A DNA stretch of 50,207 nt, from IMG/VR virus record IMGVR_UViG_3300026484_000298, positions 1-50,207 of that record; one strand, 5' to 3'. The position numbers were made by a program, and so were the translations under genes. Shown here piece after piece: positions 7,984 through 14,930 of this stretch (its first letter is position 1; each line of letters opens with the position of its first letter). The DNA is from a virus. Below the pieces are notes generated by a model. It was not told the DNA's origin and searched no databases. It saw only the letters and a list, made by a program, of their open reading frames with translations.

Positions 7984-8928
7984 TTAACAACTGCTATATC
8001 CACCACAACCGATATATCCATCACTATCATCACTATCATCTTGAATCGATGAAATTCTTGTCAGTTTAAGAGACTCTATAAATTCGGAAGTGGTTGGGGT
8101 ATGTAATATTTTATTTCCTTTCCAATCGGAGCTAAGTACACCATCTGATTGCAAAATAACTTCATATACTTCATCTAATCCAAAAGCAGGTAATTCTTCA
8201 AAAACTTCGGTTGGTTCAAAACTACTCTTATGAAATTTAATTCTGTAATTTCCTATTTTGAAAATAGTAGTTTCGCAAACCGGACACTCTTCCATGATAG
8301 ATATACAATCATTTTCTCTTAAAAAGGCTTCCATCTTATTAATAGAAAAATCATTATATTGATTACGGAAACTAATTGAATTAACATTCACGCTTTCTAA
8401 AAAATCAATCCATTTAAAAATACTTAATTCCATTTCATCAGTAACAACGCAATTAATATTAGGAGTAAAACAATACCGTTTTAAATTACTATTAATTAAA
8501 TGAAGATCGTATTTATTTGGAATATCTTTCGTTTCGAAAATCTCTTCATTAGTGATATCAGAAATAGCATGACGAGAAATATTTACAAAATCAATACCGT
8601 TTAATCTAGAAAAAATAAATTTATTTAAAAATTCATTCCCATTTGTTGTTAAAACAACTTTATTGAATTTATTAGCATTTTTATATTTATTTATTAATCG
8701 CAACGCTTTATCAAACACTGGGCTTAATAATGGTTCACCACCACTAATAGATATCTGTTTAAAGTTATCTGGTAAGTTTTCTAAAGAAAATTCCAAACCT
8801 GCTAAAAAGGCTTTTTCTTCATTTACGGTTTTCTTTTCCCATTCACAAAAGTTACATTTTGCCTGGCATGCTCCAGGCAAAACTATTGTAAAATTTGGAT
8901 TTGTATTATGTGTATTTATTCTTAACAT
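7984..8928 (-). CDS. radical SAM enzyme, MoaA-like fold, with Gly/Cys tail
   Basis: CQAKCNFC (C21, C25, C28) is the radical SAM iron-sulfur motif. ISISGGEPL near 60 is the SAM-binding GGE motif, and VVLTTNGNEF fits a later strand of the partial TIM barrel. A second Cys pair, CPVC, lies near 210. The C-terminus is acidic and then Gly/Cys/Ser-rich (DGYIGCGGYSSC). Its ATG overlaps the stop of the 213-residue gene upstream, and with no clear ribosome-binding site this start depends on coupling. The substrate is unknown. It is far from the plus-strand radical SAM cluster and differs from it in sequence. Confidence 0.85.
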   Translation of the reverse strand: MLRINTHNTNPNFTIVLPGACQAKCNFCEWEKKTVNEEKAFLAGLEFSLENLPDNFKQISISGGEPLLSPVFDKALRLINKYKNANKFNKVVLTTNGNEFLNKFIFSRLNGIDFVNISRHAISDITNEEIFETKDIPNKYDLHLINSNLKRYCFTPNINCVVTDEMELSIFKWIDFLESVNVNSISFRNQYNDFSINKMEAFLRENDCISIMEECPVCETTIFKIGNYRIKFHKSSFEPTEVFEELPAFGLDEVYEVILQSDGVLSSDWKGNKILHTPTTSEFIESLKLTRISSIQDDSDDSDGYIGCGGYSSC

Positions 8929-9563
8929 CCAGCATTCTTCTCGTAATAGTTATATCTTCCTAACTCTTTTAAAACTATATCTTTAAAAGCTTTTGGTTTA
9001 GATTCTAAAATAACAAATATTTTATTTAAGATTGTCCAATCATCCGGATTGCCTAAATAATTACTACCGCCTTTATACCGTCCGATATTTTCTAATATTG
9101 GACTTAGTATGGTAATTTCTTCTAAGCAGTTTAATAAAATTATTCCTGTTTTATCTTCATAACAGAAAGTAATTAATTTTAAACTGTTTAGATGAATTAA
9201 AGTATTCCTTTTTAAGAGATTTAATTCTTGAGTAGATGGAATACTTAAAAATTCATAAATTTTAAATAAAGTTGGTTGACAAAATTCTTGTATTTCATTC
9301 TCTGAAATATCAGTACAGAAACATTTTAGTTTTTCAAAATCTTTATCATTAAATAAAGCATTTAATATTAAAAAATTTGCCTCATTTAATTTATCAATTA
9401 CTTCTTTAAATCGATAATTAAAATCATATGATAATTCCGTTAATTGATATCTGAATTTACCGATACTAAAATGATCCATAATTTTTAAAATCAATCCATT
9501 TGTTGAATTATTTAAAAATTCATTTACTAAGTTATTTGCTAAGCTATTTGGTACAATATACAT
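8922..9563 (-). CDS. unknown protein coupled to radical SAM gene, 213 aa
   Basis: I do not recognise it. It appears mainly helical and Leu-rich, with scattered Cys and no membrane segment. AAAAAGGATAATT precedes the ATG. It ends ELGRYNYYEKNAGC, and its stop overlaps the start of the radical SAM gene. The coupling makes it a candidate partner: an adaptor or a substrate with a Gly-Cys C-terminus. Nothing in the sequence proves this. Confidence 0.7.
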   Translation of the reverse strand: MYIVPNSLANNLVNEFLNNSTNGLILKIMDHFSIGKFRYQLTELSYDFNYRFKEVIDKLNEANFLILNALFNDKDFEKLKCFCTDISENEIQEFCQPTLFKIYEFLSIPSTQELNLLKRNTLIHLNSLKLITFCYEDKTGIILLNCLEEITILSPILENIGRYKGGSNYLGNPDDWTILNKIFVILESKPKAFKDIVLKELGRYNYYEKNAGC

Positions 9564-9605
9564 AATTATCCTTTTTAAAAATTTAAAAATAAATAAAAAC
9601 TATAG

Positions 9606-9632
9606 ATAGTTATCTCTAATAGAGATAACTAT
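9606..9632. terminator. hairpin terminator between minus-strand genes
   Basis: ATAGTTATCTCT pairs with AGAGATAACTAT over a 3-base loop, just past the stop at 9640 of the upstream minus gene. It carries the AGTTATCT/AGATAACT core of the dispersed palindrome family. Confidence 0.5.
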
Positions 9633-9639
9633 AGATAAT

Positions 9640-9972
9640 TTAACTCATTTCCCAAATATCAAAATGACCAACCATAGCAAATATACCAAATTGTTCTGGC
9701 TCTATAATCTCTCTAATATAAGGTTGAGTTAAATAAGTACTAATTATAAAACCTTTATAAGAACCTTTTAACATATCACTAAGTCTTAAACTCCCGTCGA
9801 TACCAGAACCTTGCTCTCCAAAAGCAATACCATGATGTTTTCTAAGCATTTTCGTATAACCAAAAGGAAGTGCTTGTTTCTCATGATATTTAATTAAAGC
9901 GTTTAATAACTCTTTAGCATATTCAGAATCGTTTACTTTAAATATATAATCTCTTTTAATTAACTCATTCAT
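9640..9972 (-). CDS. unknown protein, 110 aa
   Basis: I do not recognise it. The sequence contains RKHHGIAFGEQGSGIDGSLRL and ends GIFAMVGHFDIWEMS. The string GxxFGEQGS faintly recalls the GGVTFSEQGS of the 166-residue gene at 6871-7371, so a distant relationship is possible. AAAGGAGAAAAT precedes the ATG, one of the best ribosome-binding sites in the region. It stands alone between a structured leader (9973-10091) and a hairpin. Confidence 0.75.
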   Translation of the reverse strand: MNELIKRDYIFKVNDSEYAKELLNALIKYHEKQALPFGYTKMLRKHHGIAFGEQGSGIDGSLRLSDMLKGSYKGFIISTYLTQPYIREIIEPEQFGIFAMVGHFDIWEMS

Positions 9973-10091
9973 ATTTTCTCCTTTAATAAGAACCTGTGAC
10001 CAGGACTACGTTCTCGTAGTTTTATAGTCTTTCGACAACTCGTACCTGCTTCATTTTAAGCCCAGCTTGGCCATTAATTAAATTTTATACA
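9973..10091 (-). other. structured leader between minus genes
   Basis: This 119-base gap contains a perfect stem ACTACG/CGTAGT (about 10004-10019) and GC-richer DNA than its surroundings. No ORF is supported. It may be an untranslated leader of the 110-residue gene. Confidence 0.35.
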
Positions 10092-10292
10092 TTATTTAAT
10101 TAAAGATAGCTCTAATTCATCTTTAAGTTTTCTATGATTCATAGGTATCTTAGAAAAACTTAAAACCATTAAACCCTCATTTGGAAAGTTAAACCCTAAA
10201 AAATTTGCATTAATCGCTGTTTTAGCAATTACACTTATTTTCCATAGTTTTCTCATATTGATATCCCTAACACTAATTTTTAATAAATGCAT
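10092..10292 (-). CDS. unknown small protein, 66 aa
   Basis: A small basic protein (MHLLKISVRDINMRKLWKIS) with no recognised family. GAGGAGTTCAAA upstream of the ATG is a good ribosome-binding site. It is moderately hydrophobic but without a clear membrane helix. Structured intergenic DNA lies on both sides, so it is probably transcribed alone or with the following gene. Confidence 0.65.
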   Translation of the reverse strand: MHLLKISVRDINMRKLWKISVIAKTAINANFLGFNFPNEGLMVLSFSKIPMNHRKLKDELELSLIK

Positions 10293-10489
10293 TTTGAACT
10301 CCTCGTTCTTTTTAATCGTTAACCATTTCTGGCGCCTTTTGGTTTTATCTCAATAAAACCTTATAGAAGTAATTCTTATTTATTTATCGGAGGGTAACAC
10401 CATCTCGATTACTAAAATATTTTTTAAATTACTTCTATAAAGTTTTATATAATAACTAAGGAACCATCCTTAGTTATTACTATTAATAG
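10293..10489. other. intergenic region with long imperfect inverted repeat and terminator
   Basis: AAAACCTTATAGAAGTAATT (about 10354-10374) and AATTACTTCTATAAAGTTTT (about 10427-10446) form a long imperfect stem enclosing about 50 bases. A terminator hairpin AATAACTAAGGA/TCCTTAGTTATT follows at 10451-10478, serving the minus gene that stops at 10490. Confidence 0.55.
10451..10478 (-). terminator. hairpin terminator AATAACTAAGGA/TCCTTAGTTATT
   Basis: A 12-bp perfect stem with loop ACCA lies 12 bases past the stop of the acidic-repeat gene. The same hairpin core occurs at 11007-11032 behind the SPFH gene, so a terminator sequence has been duplicated. Confidence 0.75.
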
Positions 10490-10819
10490 TTAGTCGTCTG
10501 AAGTTTCTTCGTCGTCTGAAGTTTCTTCGTCGTCTGAAGTTTCTTCGTCGTCTGAAGTTTCTTCGTCGTCTGAAGTTTCTTCGTCGTCTGAAGTTTCTTC
10601 GTCGTCTGAAGTTTCTTCGTCGTCTTTTTCAGGAATAGTATAATTATCCATTACAACACCATTATCTGTAATACTAGTAATAGTGCTAATTGTATCCAAT
10701 TGATATGTTCTGATTCTACCATCTGCGACAATTACTAAACTCTCTTCTGTTCTTTCAATTTTAGAGACCTTGTCTCTAAAAATACTTGTACCATCATTTT
10801 TATTTATCGCTACTATCAT
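10490..10819 (-). CDS. small protein with (DDEETS)7 acidic tail, 109 aa
   Basis: The first 64 residues look like a small beta-rich domain (IFRDKVSKIERTEESLVIV..GRIRTYQLDTI) of unknown family. The last 45 are seven near-perfect copies of DDEETS encoded by an 18-base repeat at 10493-10618. The tail is strongly negative; DNA mimicry or binding to a basic partner is possible but inferred. Repeat number is likely to vary by slippage. AAAAAGGAATT precedes the ATG, which overlaps the 3' end of a decayed gene upstream. A hairpin terminator follows the stop. Confidence 0.8.
   Translation of the reverse strand: MIVAINKNDGTSIFRDKVSKIERTEESLVIVADGRIRTYQLDTISTITSITDNGVVMDNYTIPEKDDEETSDDEETSDDEETSDDEETSDDEETSDDEETSDDEETSDD
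10493..10618 (-). repeat. seven 18-bp tandem repeats inside a gene
   Basis: Plus-strand unit GTCGTCTGAAGTTTCTTC is repeated seven times without a visible change and encodes DDEETS on the minus strand. A multiple of three keeps frame when copy number changes. Confidence 0.95.
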
Positions 10820-10990
10820 CTTTTAATTCCTTTTTAATTTCTTTAATAATATTATTATAATTTTCCTCAGATAACTCTTGATCATTATAATAATAAACCT
10901 TTACTCTTCCATCCAATGTACAATATGCTGGCCATCTTCTCTATGAAGAAATCCATTTTTATAATATTTTAGTATTCAATCACTTTTCAT
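10800..10990 (-). pseudogene. decayed gene with one nonsense codon and one frameshift
   Basis: From ATG at 10990 the frame reads MKSD, then TGA (10976-10978), then ILKYYKNGFLHREDG. After losing one base near 10929-10934 the reading continues in another frame as PAYCTLDGRVKVYYYNDQ to a stop at 10800. The joined sequence has the ...NGxLHREDGPA..DGxxxxYxN style of the short repeats seen in many phage and bacterial proteins. AAAAAGGATAATT precedes the ATG. TGG to TGA plus one missing C in a CC run would explain both defects. A sequencing error at the second site is possible. Confidence 0.6.
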
Positions 10991-11006
10991 AATTATCCTT
11001 TTTAAA

Positions 11007-11032
11007 ATAACTAAGGAACCATCCTTAGTTAT
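11007..11032 (-). terminator. hairpin terminator ATAACTAAGGA/TCCTTAGTTAT
   Basis: An 11-bp stem with loop ACCA, just past the stop of the SPFH gene at 11045. It is identical in core to the hairpin at 10451-10478. Confidence 0.75.
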
Positions 11033-11044
11033 AACTATAGATAG

Positions 11045-12349
11045 TTATTTTAATTTATCGATTATATGAAGATTTGTAAGTTCTTGTAACGAACCAAGGT
11101 TATTACCATTACCAACATTACCACCATTACCACCAGTCATAACTGTAGTAGGCATAACTACTTTAATATTAGGCAATGCTTTGTATTTATATTGAGCAAT
11201 TGCTTTATCTGTTTCTAATTGAAGAATGTCTTTACGAACCGCACTATACATTGCTTTCTTAACTTTAGCTTCAGCTAAACCTTTAAACTCAATAGCCTTT
11301 GCTTGTTGAAACGCAGATGCAGCATTTGCTTTTTGAATTCCAAGATTTGCAGTTGCTATCTCAAGTTCTTTATTTTTACGAACGACTTGCAGATCCGATT
11401 CTTTTTGCTCAAGTTCTACTTTTTTTTGCGCACGAATAACTTCAGCATCTTTTTCTTTAAGCATTTCTTGTCTTGCTTGAACACGCTCTCTAGTACCTTT
11501 AAGTTCCGCCGTAATAGCAGATTGGCGTTCGTTCTCTTGGTCTTCAATAAGACCTTGACGTTTAGCAATTTGTGTTTTCTTACGAGTAATAAAAGCTTCT
11601 AATGCTGTCTCAGGTCTAAAATCATCAATCGTAACTTGAACAATTTTAATACCGTATTGTTTGATTGGAAGATCTTGTCTTAAGAAAACTCCTTTATCAT
11701 TTGTCTGTCTTTTATTTAAATAAATAAATGAATCTCGTTGCGTTCTTTCTTTTGGATTTTGATTATTTAATCCAATATTAGAAGCATTTTTTTTCACTAA
11801 TTGTTTAACTCTTTTGGTAACATAGAGACCATTGTTGCCTTGGTCTTCAACTCTAGCTTGGTACTCATTCTGACCACCTTGCATAAATGATTCTCCAGTT
11901 ATCTGGTTTGCAGTATAGGTAAGAAGTTGTTTAGATATTGGATTCAACCCACTTCTTAAAAGATTATCTTCATTTAAATAAGCTTTATGCATTTTTACTA
12001 AGAGTTCTGGATTAGCAGATAATCGGTATCTAATAGTACCACCTATCCAACCCATATAAGTATCAGCAAAAGTAATTCTCTTAAGGGTACCCATTGATTT
12101 ACCTTTTTCATCTACATAACTGATTGTTTGAAACTGATCGTAATAAGTTACAGTTGATACAAAAGGCCATTTAAAATGTATACCTGGTTCAATGACGCCT
12201 TGTAGCTCGCCCGAAGGAGGTCTTTCAACCGCATACTCAGTACCTTCAACTACATAAAAACTATTGAATCCGATTATTACCATTGTTATAGCAGCTGCTC
12301 CAATCATACCTAACTTCTTTAATCCATTTATTACATCACTTATTCTCAT
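11045..12349 (-). CDS. SPFH/band 7 (stomatin/prohibitin-like) membrane protein
   Basis: This 434-residue protein has one N-terminal membrane helix (about 14-34, AAAITMVIIGFNSFYVV), then the band 7 opening VVEGTEYAVERPPSG...GVIEPGIHFKWPFV, and further SPFH features around 90-260. A long coiled coil follows (about 260-370, rich in Glu, Lys, Gln and Ala) and a Gly/Asn-rich tail. SPFH proteins form ring or cage assemblies on membranes. In a phage it could protect or remodel the host membrane or regulate host proteases such as FtsH, but that is inference. AGGAAATATA precedes the ATG. A structured leader lies upstream and a hairpin terminator follows. Confidence 0.85.
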   Translation of the reverse strand: MRISDVINGLKKLGMIGAAAITMVIIGFNSFYVVEGTEYAVERPPSGELQGVIEPGIHFKWPFVSTVTYYDQFQTISYVDEKGKSMGTLKRITFADTYMGWIGGTIRYRLSANPELLVKMHKAYLNEDNLLRSGLNPISKQLLTYTANQITGESFMQGGQNEYQARVEDQGNNGLYVTKRVKQLVKKNASNIGLNNQNPKERTQRDSFIYLNKRQTNDKGVFLRQDLPIKQYGIKIVQVTIDDFRPETALEAFITRKKTQIAKRQGLIEDQENERQSAITAELKGTRERVQARQEMLKEKDAEVIRAQKKVELEQKESDLQVVRKNKELEIATANLGIQKANAASAFQQAKAIEFKGLAEAKVKKAMYSAVRKDILQLETDKAIAQYKYKALPNIKVVMPTTVMTGGNGGNVGNGNNLGSLQELTNLHIIDKLK

Positions 12350-12475
12350 TATATTTCCTATTTAATTTTAAATTATTTTTGCTAAAAACTTAGCGACATT
12401 AGCGCATATACAGTATAGATATTTTTACATAACAACCTCCAATAAAAAATAAATTGTTCCTTCCTTTTAACACCT

Positions 12476-12519
12476 TATCGCAGGTATTAAATAACTAAGC
12501 TTTATAGTCATGCTTTAAA
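12476..12519 (-). promoter_or_regulatory. shared upstream element, copy 1
   Basis: TATCGCAGGTATTAAATAAC continues through AAGCTTTATAGTCATGCTTTAAA. A near-identical copy lies at 14787-14831. Both sit just upstream of the first gene of a minus-strand unit (SPFH; 126-residue membrane protein), so a minus-strand promoter or leader is likely. Confidence 0.45.
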
Positions 12520-12665
12520 GTTTTTACAGACCATTTGGTTTAATAAAACTCTCTTAAAAGAGTTATATACACCCAGAATTTATTCTGGACCTACATCTAA
12601 AATAAGTCATACTCTTTTTGGAAAAAACTTCGTTCTCACCTTTCTAGGAAGAACCCAAAGTTCCT

Positions 12666-12704
12666 CTAAAGTAATTTAAATCTAAAAGATCTAAATTACT
12701 TTAG
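12666..12704. other. long perfect hairpin
   Basis: CTAAAGTAATTTA pairs with TAAATTACTTTAG, a 13-bp stem, with a smaller AGATCT palindrome in the loop. It could be a transcript end or part of a folded RNA. Confidence 0.5.
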
Positions 12705-12920
12705 ACGTGTTGTTGATTTTTGGTACTTTAATGTGGAATTACTATGTACCAAATAGTAATTAGTTATCGTTAGATAACTTAGTAATATACTCAATTTATA
12801 ACTATCTTACTTTGGAAACCTTTCAATCAGGCGTTAGCCTTCAAGTATGAGAAAACCGTTTCTGATAATTTAAAACTTTCGTATAGATACTACCTTGATA
12901 ACCCTAACGAATTATCTAGA

Positions 12921-12950
12921 ACCATCTCGGACCATCTCGGACCATCTCGG
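12921..12950. repeat. three tandem copies of ACCATCTCGG
   Basis: Three exact 10-base units in a row, followed by ACC. A related string, ACCATCTCGA, occurs in the intergenic stretch near 10400. The purpose is unknown. Confidence 0.85.
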
Positions 12951-13144
12951 ACCCCACATATTTAAATATATAATTCTCTATCGGTAACTTTCCATTACCA
13001 ATCTTAATTAACTTAAAGTAAAAATATCTTAGCCTTTCACTAAAACCTCTTTACTCTGTTTATAAAATATCTATAGTTGATAGTACTTATTCTAAAGTAC
13101 TTATCTTTACTTTAATTCGATAAACCAGAGAATTCTCTCTTATA

Positions 13145-13600
13145 TTACATATCCTTTTTAATTAAATTTTTAGCATTTTTAATACGTTTTTTATAATCTT
13201 TATCCGTTTCGTTTTTAGATATAGGATTATATTTTTTATAACTTCTGATAATATCATTTCTAGTAATTACAAAAGTATAACTATAATTACCATCATTAAC
13301 TTCTACCTTATAAACTTTCTGTTTATATACCTCTTTAATATTTTTATTAGTAATTTTACCAATGTAAAATTCTAGTATTTCTAAGGTTATCCAAAGTATT
13401 GCTATCCAAGAAGAAAATCCGGCAGATGATGCTATAATTATCATTTTTTTATTATGACCTAATTTAGATAAATCATACATTTGAAATAATAAAATAACCG
13501 TTAAAAAAATAATAGGATAGATACTAAAACCCAATCCCTTGGAATATTCTAGGATTAATAATAACCCTAGAATGGTTTCCATTCTAATTAATTTTTTCAT
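13145..13600 (-). CDS. membrane protein, 151 aa
   Basis: The protein opens with hydrophobic stretches (METILGLLLILEYSKGLGF, SIYPIIFLTVILLFQMY, MIIIASSAGFSSWIAILWIT), so about three membrane helices, followed by a basic soluble tail rich in Lys. The frame is open to 13618, but the ATG at 13600 follows a perfect GGAGGGAG ribosome-binding site and gives MKKLIRMETIL, so I start there. It overlaps the end of the Cys-rich zinc gene upstream. It is an unknown family, perhaps an early membrane protein altering the host envelope. Confidence 0.7.
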   Translation of the reverse strand: MKKLIRMETILGLLLILEYSKGLGFSIYPIIFLTVILLFQMYDLSKLGHNKKMIIIASSAGFSSWIAILWITLEILEFYIGKITNKNIKEVYKQKVYKVEVNDGNYSYTFVITRNDIIRSYKKYNPISKNETDKDYKKRIKNAKNLIKKDM

Positions 13601-13922
13601 ACTCTCCCTCCTTACCAAGCTTAACTATACGTCTAACAACGCTTAATTTTAAACCAGTAATTTTAACTAAAGTATTCATATTTTTAATAATTAAATACTT
13701 ATTAAAAATTTCCTTCTGTTTTGATCTTACTAATTTTTCATTAGAACATTTAAGGCATCTTTGTTGATTTTGACTTTTTAAATTAGTAGCATTTTTAATA
13801 CAACTTGATTTACAATTATGACAAAAACAATTATAAACAGCATGAGTATCAATACATTCTTTATAACTAAGTATTTCTATAAATCCAAATCTTTTACCAA
13901 CTAAATCTATTCTTTTTGACAT
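13584..13922 (-). CDS. zinc-finger DNA-binding phage protein, 112 aa
   Basis: The start LVGKRFGFIEILSY followed by YNCFCHNCKSSCIKNATNLKS and RCLKCSN is the GKxFGxLxV + CxCDCG..xxxxxLxxGxxxSCGC architecture seen in small phage proteins related to HNH/AP2 homing-endonuclease DNA-binding parts. The C-terminal ITGLKLSVVRRIVKLG may be a helix-turn-helix. No nuclease His-Asn motif is visible, so it is a DNA-binding piece or a nuclease remnant. ATG at 13922 has AAGGATAAGT ahead; a GTG one codon earlier is also possible. Confidence 0.6.
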   Translation of the reverse strand: MSKRIDLVGKRFGFIEILSYKECIDTHAVYNCFCHNCKSSCIKNATNLKSQNQQRCLKCSNEKLVRSKQKEIFNKYLIIKNMNTLVKITGLKLSVVRRIVKLGKEGEYEKIN

Positions 13923-13925
13923 CAC

Positions 13926-14159
13926 TTATCCTTTTTTAATTAATTTATATATACCAAAAATAGGTTCTTTTAATTCATATCCTATTTTAACATCATTTTT
14001 AAAAACTGGAATTAAAGGATATTTTCCAGATCTTATTCCATTATCAAATGAAATAATATCTTTTATATTCTTTAATTCATTTGGTTTTTGTCCATTTAAA
14101 TTATATGGAAATAATTCCATACCTCTAAAATTAAAAACAATATTCTTCGTGTGTTTCAC
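13926..14159 (-). CDS. unknown small protein, 77 aa
   Basis: Starts with GTG behind AAAGGATAAGT. The protein (KHTKNIVFNFRGMELFPYNLNGQKPNELK) has no recognised family, no membrane segment and no Cys. It repeats the motif KxGYELKEPIFGIYKLIKKG near its end. It lies in tandem with the zinc-finger gene, whose start is three bases after its stop. Confidence 0.65.
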   Translation of the reverse strand: MKHTKNIVFNFRGMELFPYNLNGQKPNELKNIKDIISFDNGIRSGKYPLIPVFKNDVKIGYELKEPIFGIYKLIKKG

Positions 14160-14180
14160 ACTTATCCTTTTTATAGTATA

Positions 14181-14209
14181 AATAAAAGAATTAAAATAAT
14201 TCTTTTATT
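14181..14209 (-). terminator. hairpin overlapping the end of a small membrane gene
   Basis: AATAAAAGAATTA pairs with TAATTCTTTTATT over a 3-base loop (13 bp), and the stop of the 61-residue gene is within it. It is AT-only, so stability is modest. Confidence 0.45.
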
Positions 14210-14376
14210 TTAAGAGAACGAATTGATAATTTACCAGATAAACTAGCAATTATTAATCCACCTCCAATCAAGCTCCAAAAGAAAAAACTATCAGGGATTT
14301 TAATCCCAATAATAATTCCTAATGTTCCAGCTGCTAAAATAGCAGTAGTTAAATTTATCTTTTGATACAGTAACAT
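14191..14376 (-). CDS. small membrane protein, 61 aa
   Basis: Two hydrophobic segments (TTAILAAGTLGIIIGIKI and FFFWSLIGGGLIIASL) with a short Pro/Asp turn form a likely hairpin of membrane helices, and the tail is basic. The family is unknown. It follows the 126-residue membrane gene by nine bases. Its ribosome-binding site is weak, so translation may depend on the upstream gene. Small double-helix phage proteins can be holin-like, but nothing else supports that. Confidence 0.6.
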   Translation of the reverse strand: MLLYQKINLTTAILAAGTLGIIIGIKIPDSFFFWSLIGGGLIIASLSGKLSIRSLKIKELF

Positions 14377-14385
14377 ATCTAACGC

Positions 14386-14766
14386 CTAAGCAATCGCATT
14401 ATCTGCTCTGAAAAGAGCAATTAATGAAAATATACTTAGAATAGGTATAAACGCTAATACTATTATAGCTATTCTAAAACCTTTTGAATAACCAACTGCA
14501 ATTAAACGTTTATTATACGATGATACATATTGATATAGTGTACCAAATGTTACACCTAAACTTATAAAATTGACAATATTATAAGTATCTTGGAAATCTA
14601 GAAACAGTTGTAATAAGGTAAATAACAATACAAAGAATAACAAAGTACTTATTGTAGCTATTATCATAAAATTAATAAAGTCTTTTCTATTTCCATTGAA
14701 CTCTTTTCCACCAAAGAAAACTATATTCATCCAGATGTTTAATCCATTTATTATAAAATTTTTCAT
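14386..14766 (-). CDS. membrane protein, 126 aa
   Basis: Three to four membrane helices are visible: MIIATISTLLFFVLLFTLLQL, IVNFISLGVTFGTLYQYV and FRIAIIVLAFIPILSIFSLIAL. The family is unknown. AAAGGTTATT precedes the ATG. It is the first gene of the minus-strand series, and the 44-base shared element lies immediately upstream at 14787-14831, so transcription probably begins there. Confidence 0.7.
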   Translation of the reverse strand: MKNFIINGLNIWMNIVFFGGKEFNGNRKDFINFMIIATISTLLFFVLLFTLLQLFLDFQDTYNIVNFISLGVTFGTLYQYVSSYNKRLIAVGYSKGFRIAIIVLAFIPILSIFSLIALFRADNAIA

Positions 14767-14786
14767 AATAACCTTTCATCCCGCTT

Positions 14787-14831
14787 CATCGCAGGGTATT
14801 AAATAACTAAGCTTTATAGTCATGCTTTAAA
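14787..14831 (-). promoter_or_regulatory. shared upstream element, copy 2
   Basis: Matches 12476-12519 almost base for base, with one extra G. It lies about 20 bases upstream of the minus-strand membrane gene starting at 14766, supporting a promoter/leader role. Confidence 0.45.
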
Positions 14832-14930
14832 TAAAATATAAAGAATTATATAACTCTTTACTGATTATAAAATATCTATATAAAATATAACTTATTTTAA
14901 AGTAAAAATACACGATAACTATTAATAGAT

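Larger units (their letters stand above)
12350..13144. other. 795-base noncoding region with several structured elements
   Basis: I find no credible ORF. The region is less AT-rich than the genes. It contains a 44-base element shared with 14787-14831, small stems (CTCTTAAAAGAG, CCAGAATTTATTCTGG), a 13-bp perfect stem at 12666-12704, a GAGAAAA..TTTCTGATAA string also seen near 15597, three tandem ACCATCTCGG units at 12921-12950, and TTATAAAATATCTATAG at 13060-13076. It looks like a leader or noncoding RNA region. No tRNA could be folded. Confidence 0.55.

Noticed and set aside
7961-7990. TTG start at 7990 for the small basic gene
   Set aside because: The internal ATG at 7960 has AAGGATAAAA at good spacing, so the earlier TTG is unlikely.
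13601-13618. Upstream start MVRRESMKK for the 151-aa membrane gene
   Set aside because: The ATG at 13600 has a perfect GGAGGGAG ahead of it; the earlier start has none.
14191-14766. Small membrane proteins as a holin/antiholin pair
   Set aside because: Topology alone is not enough; no endolysin gene is nearby.
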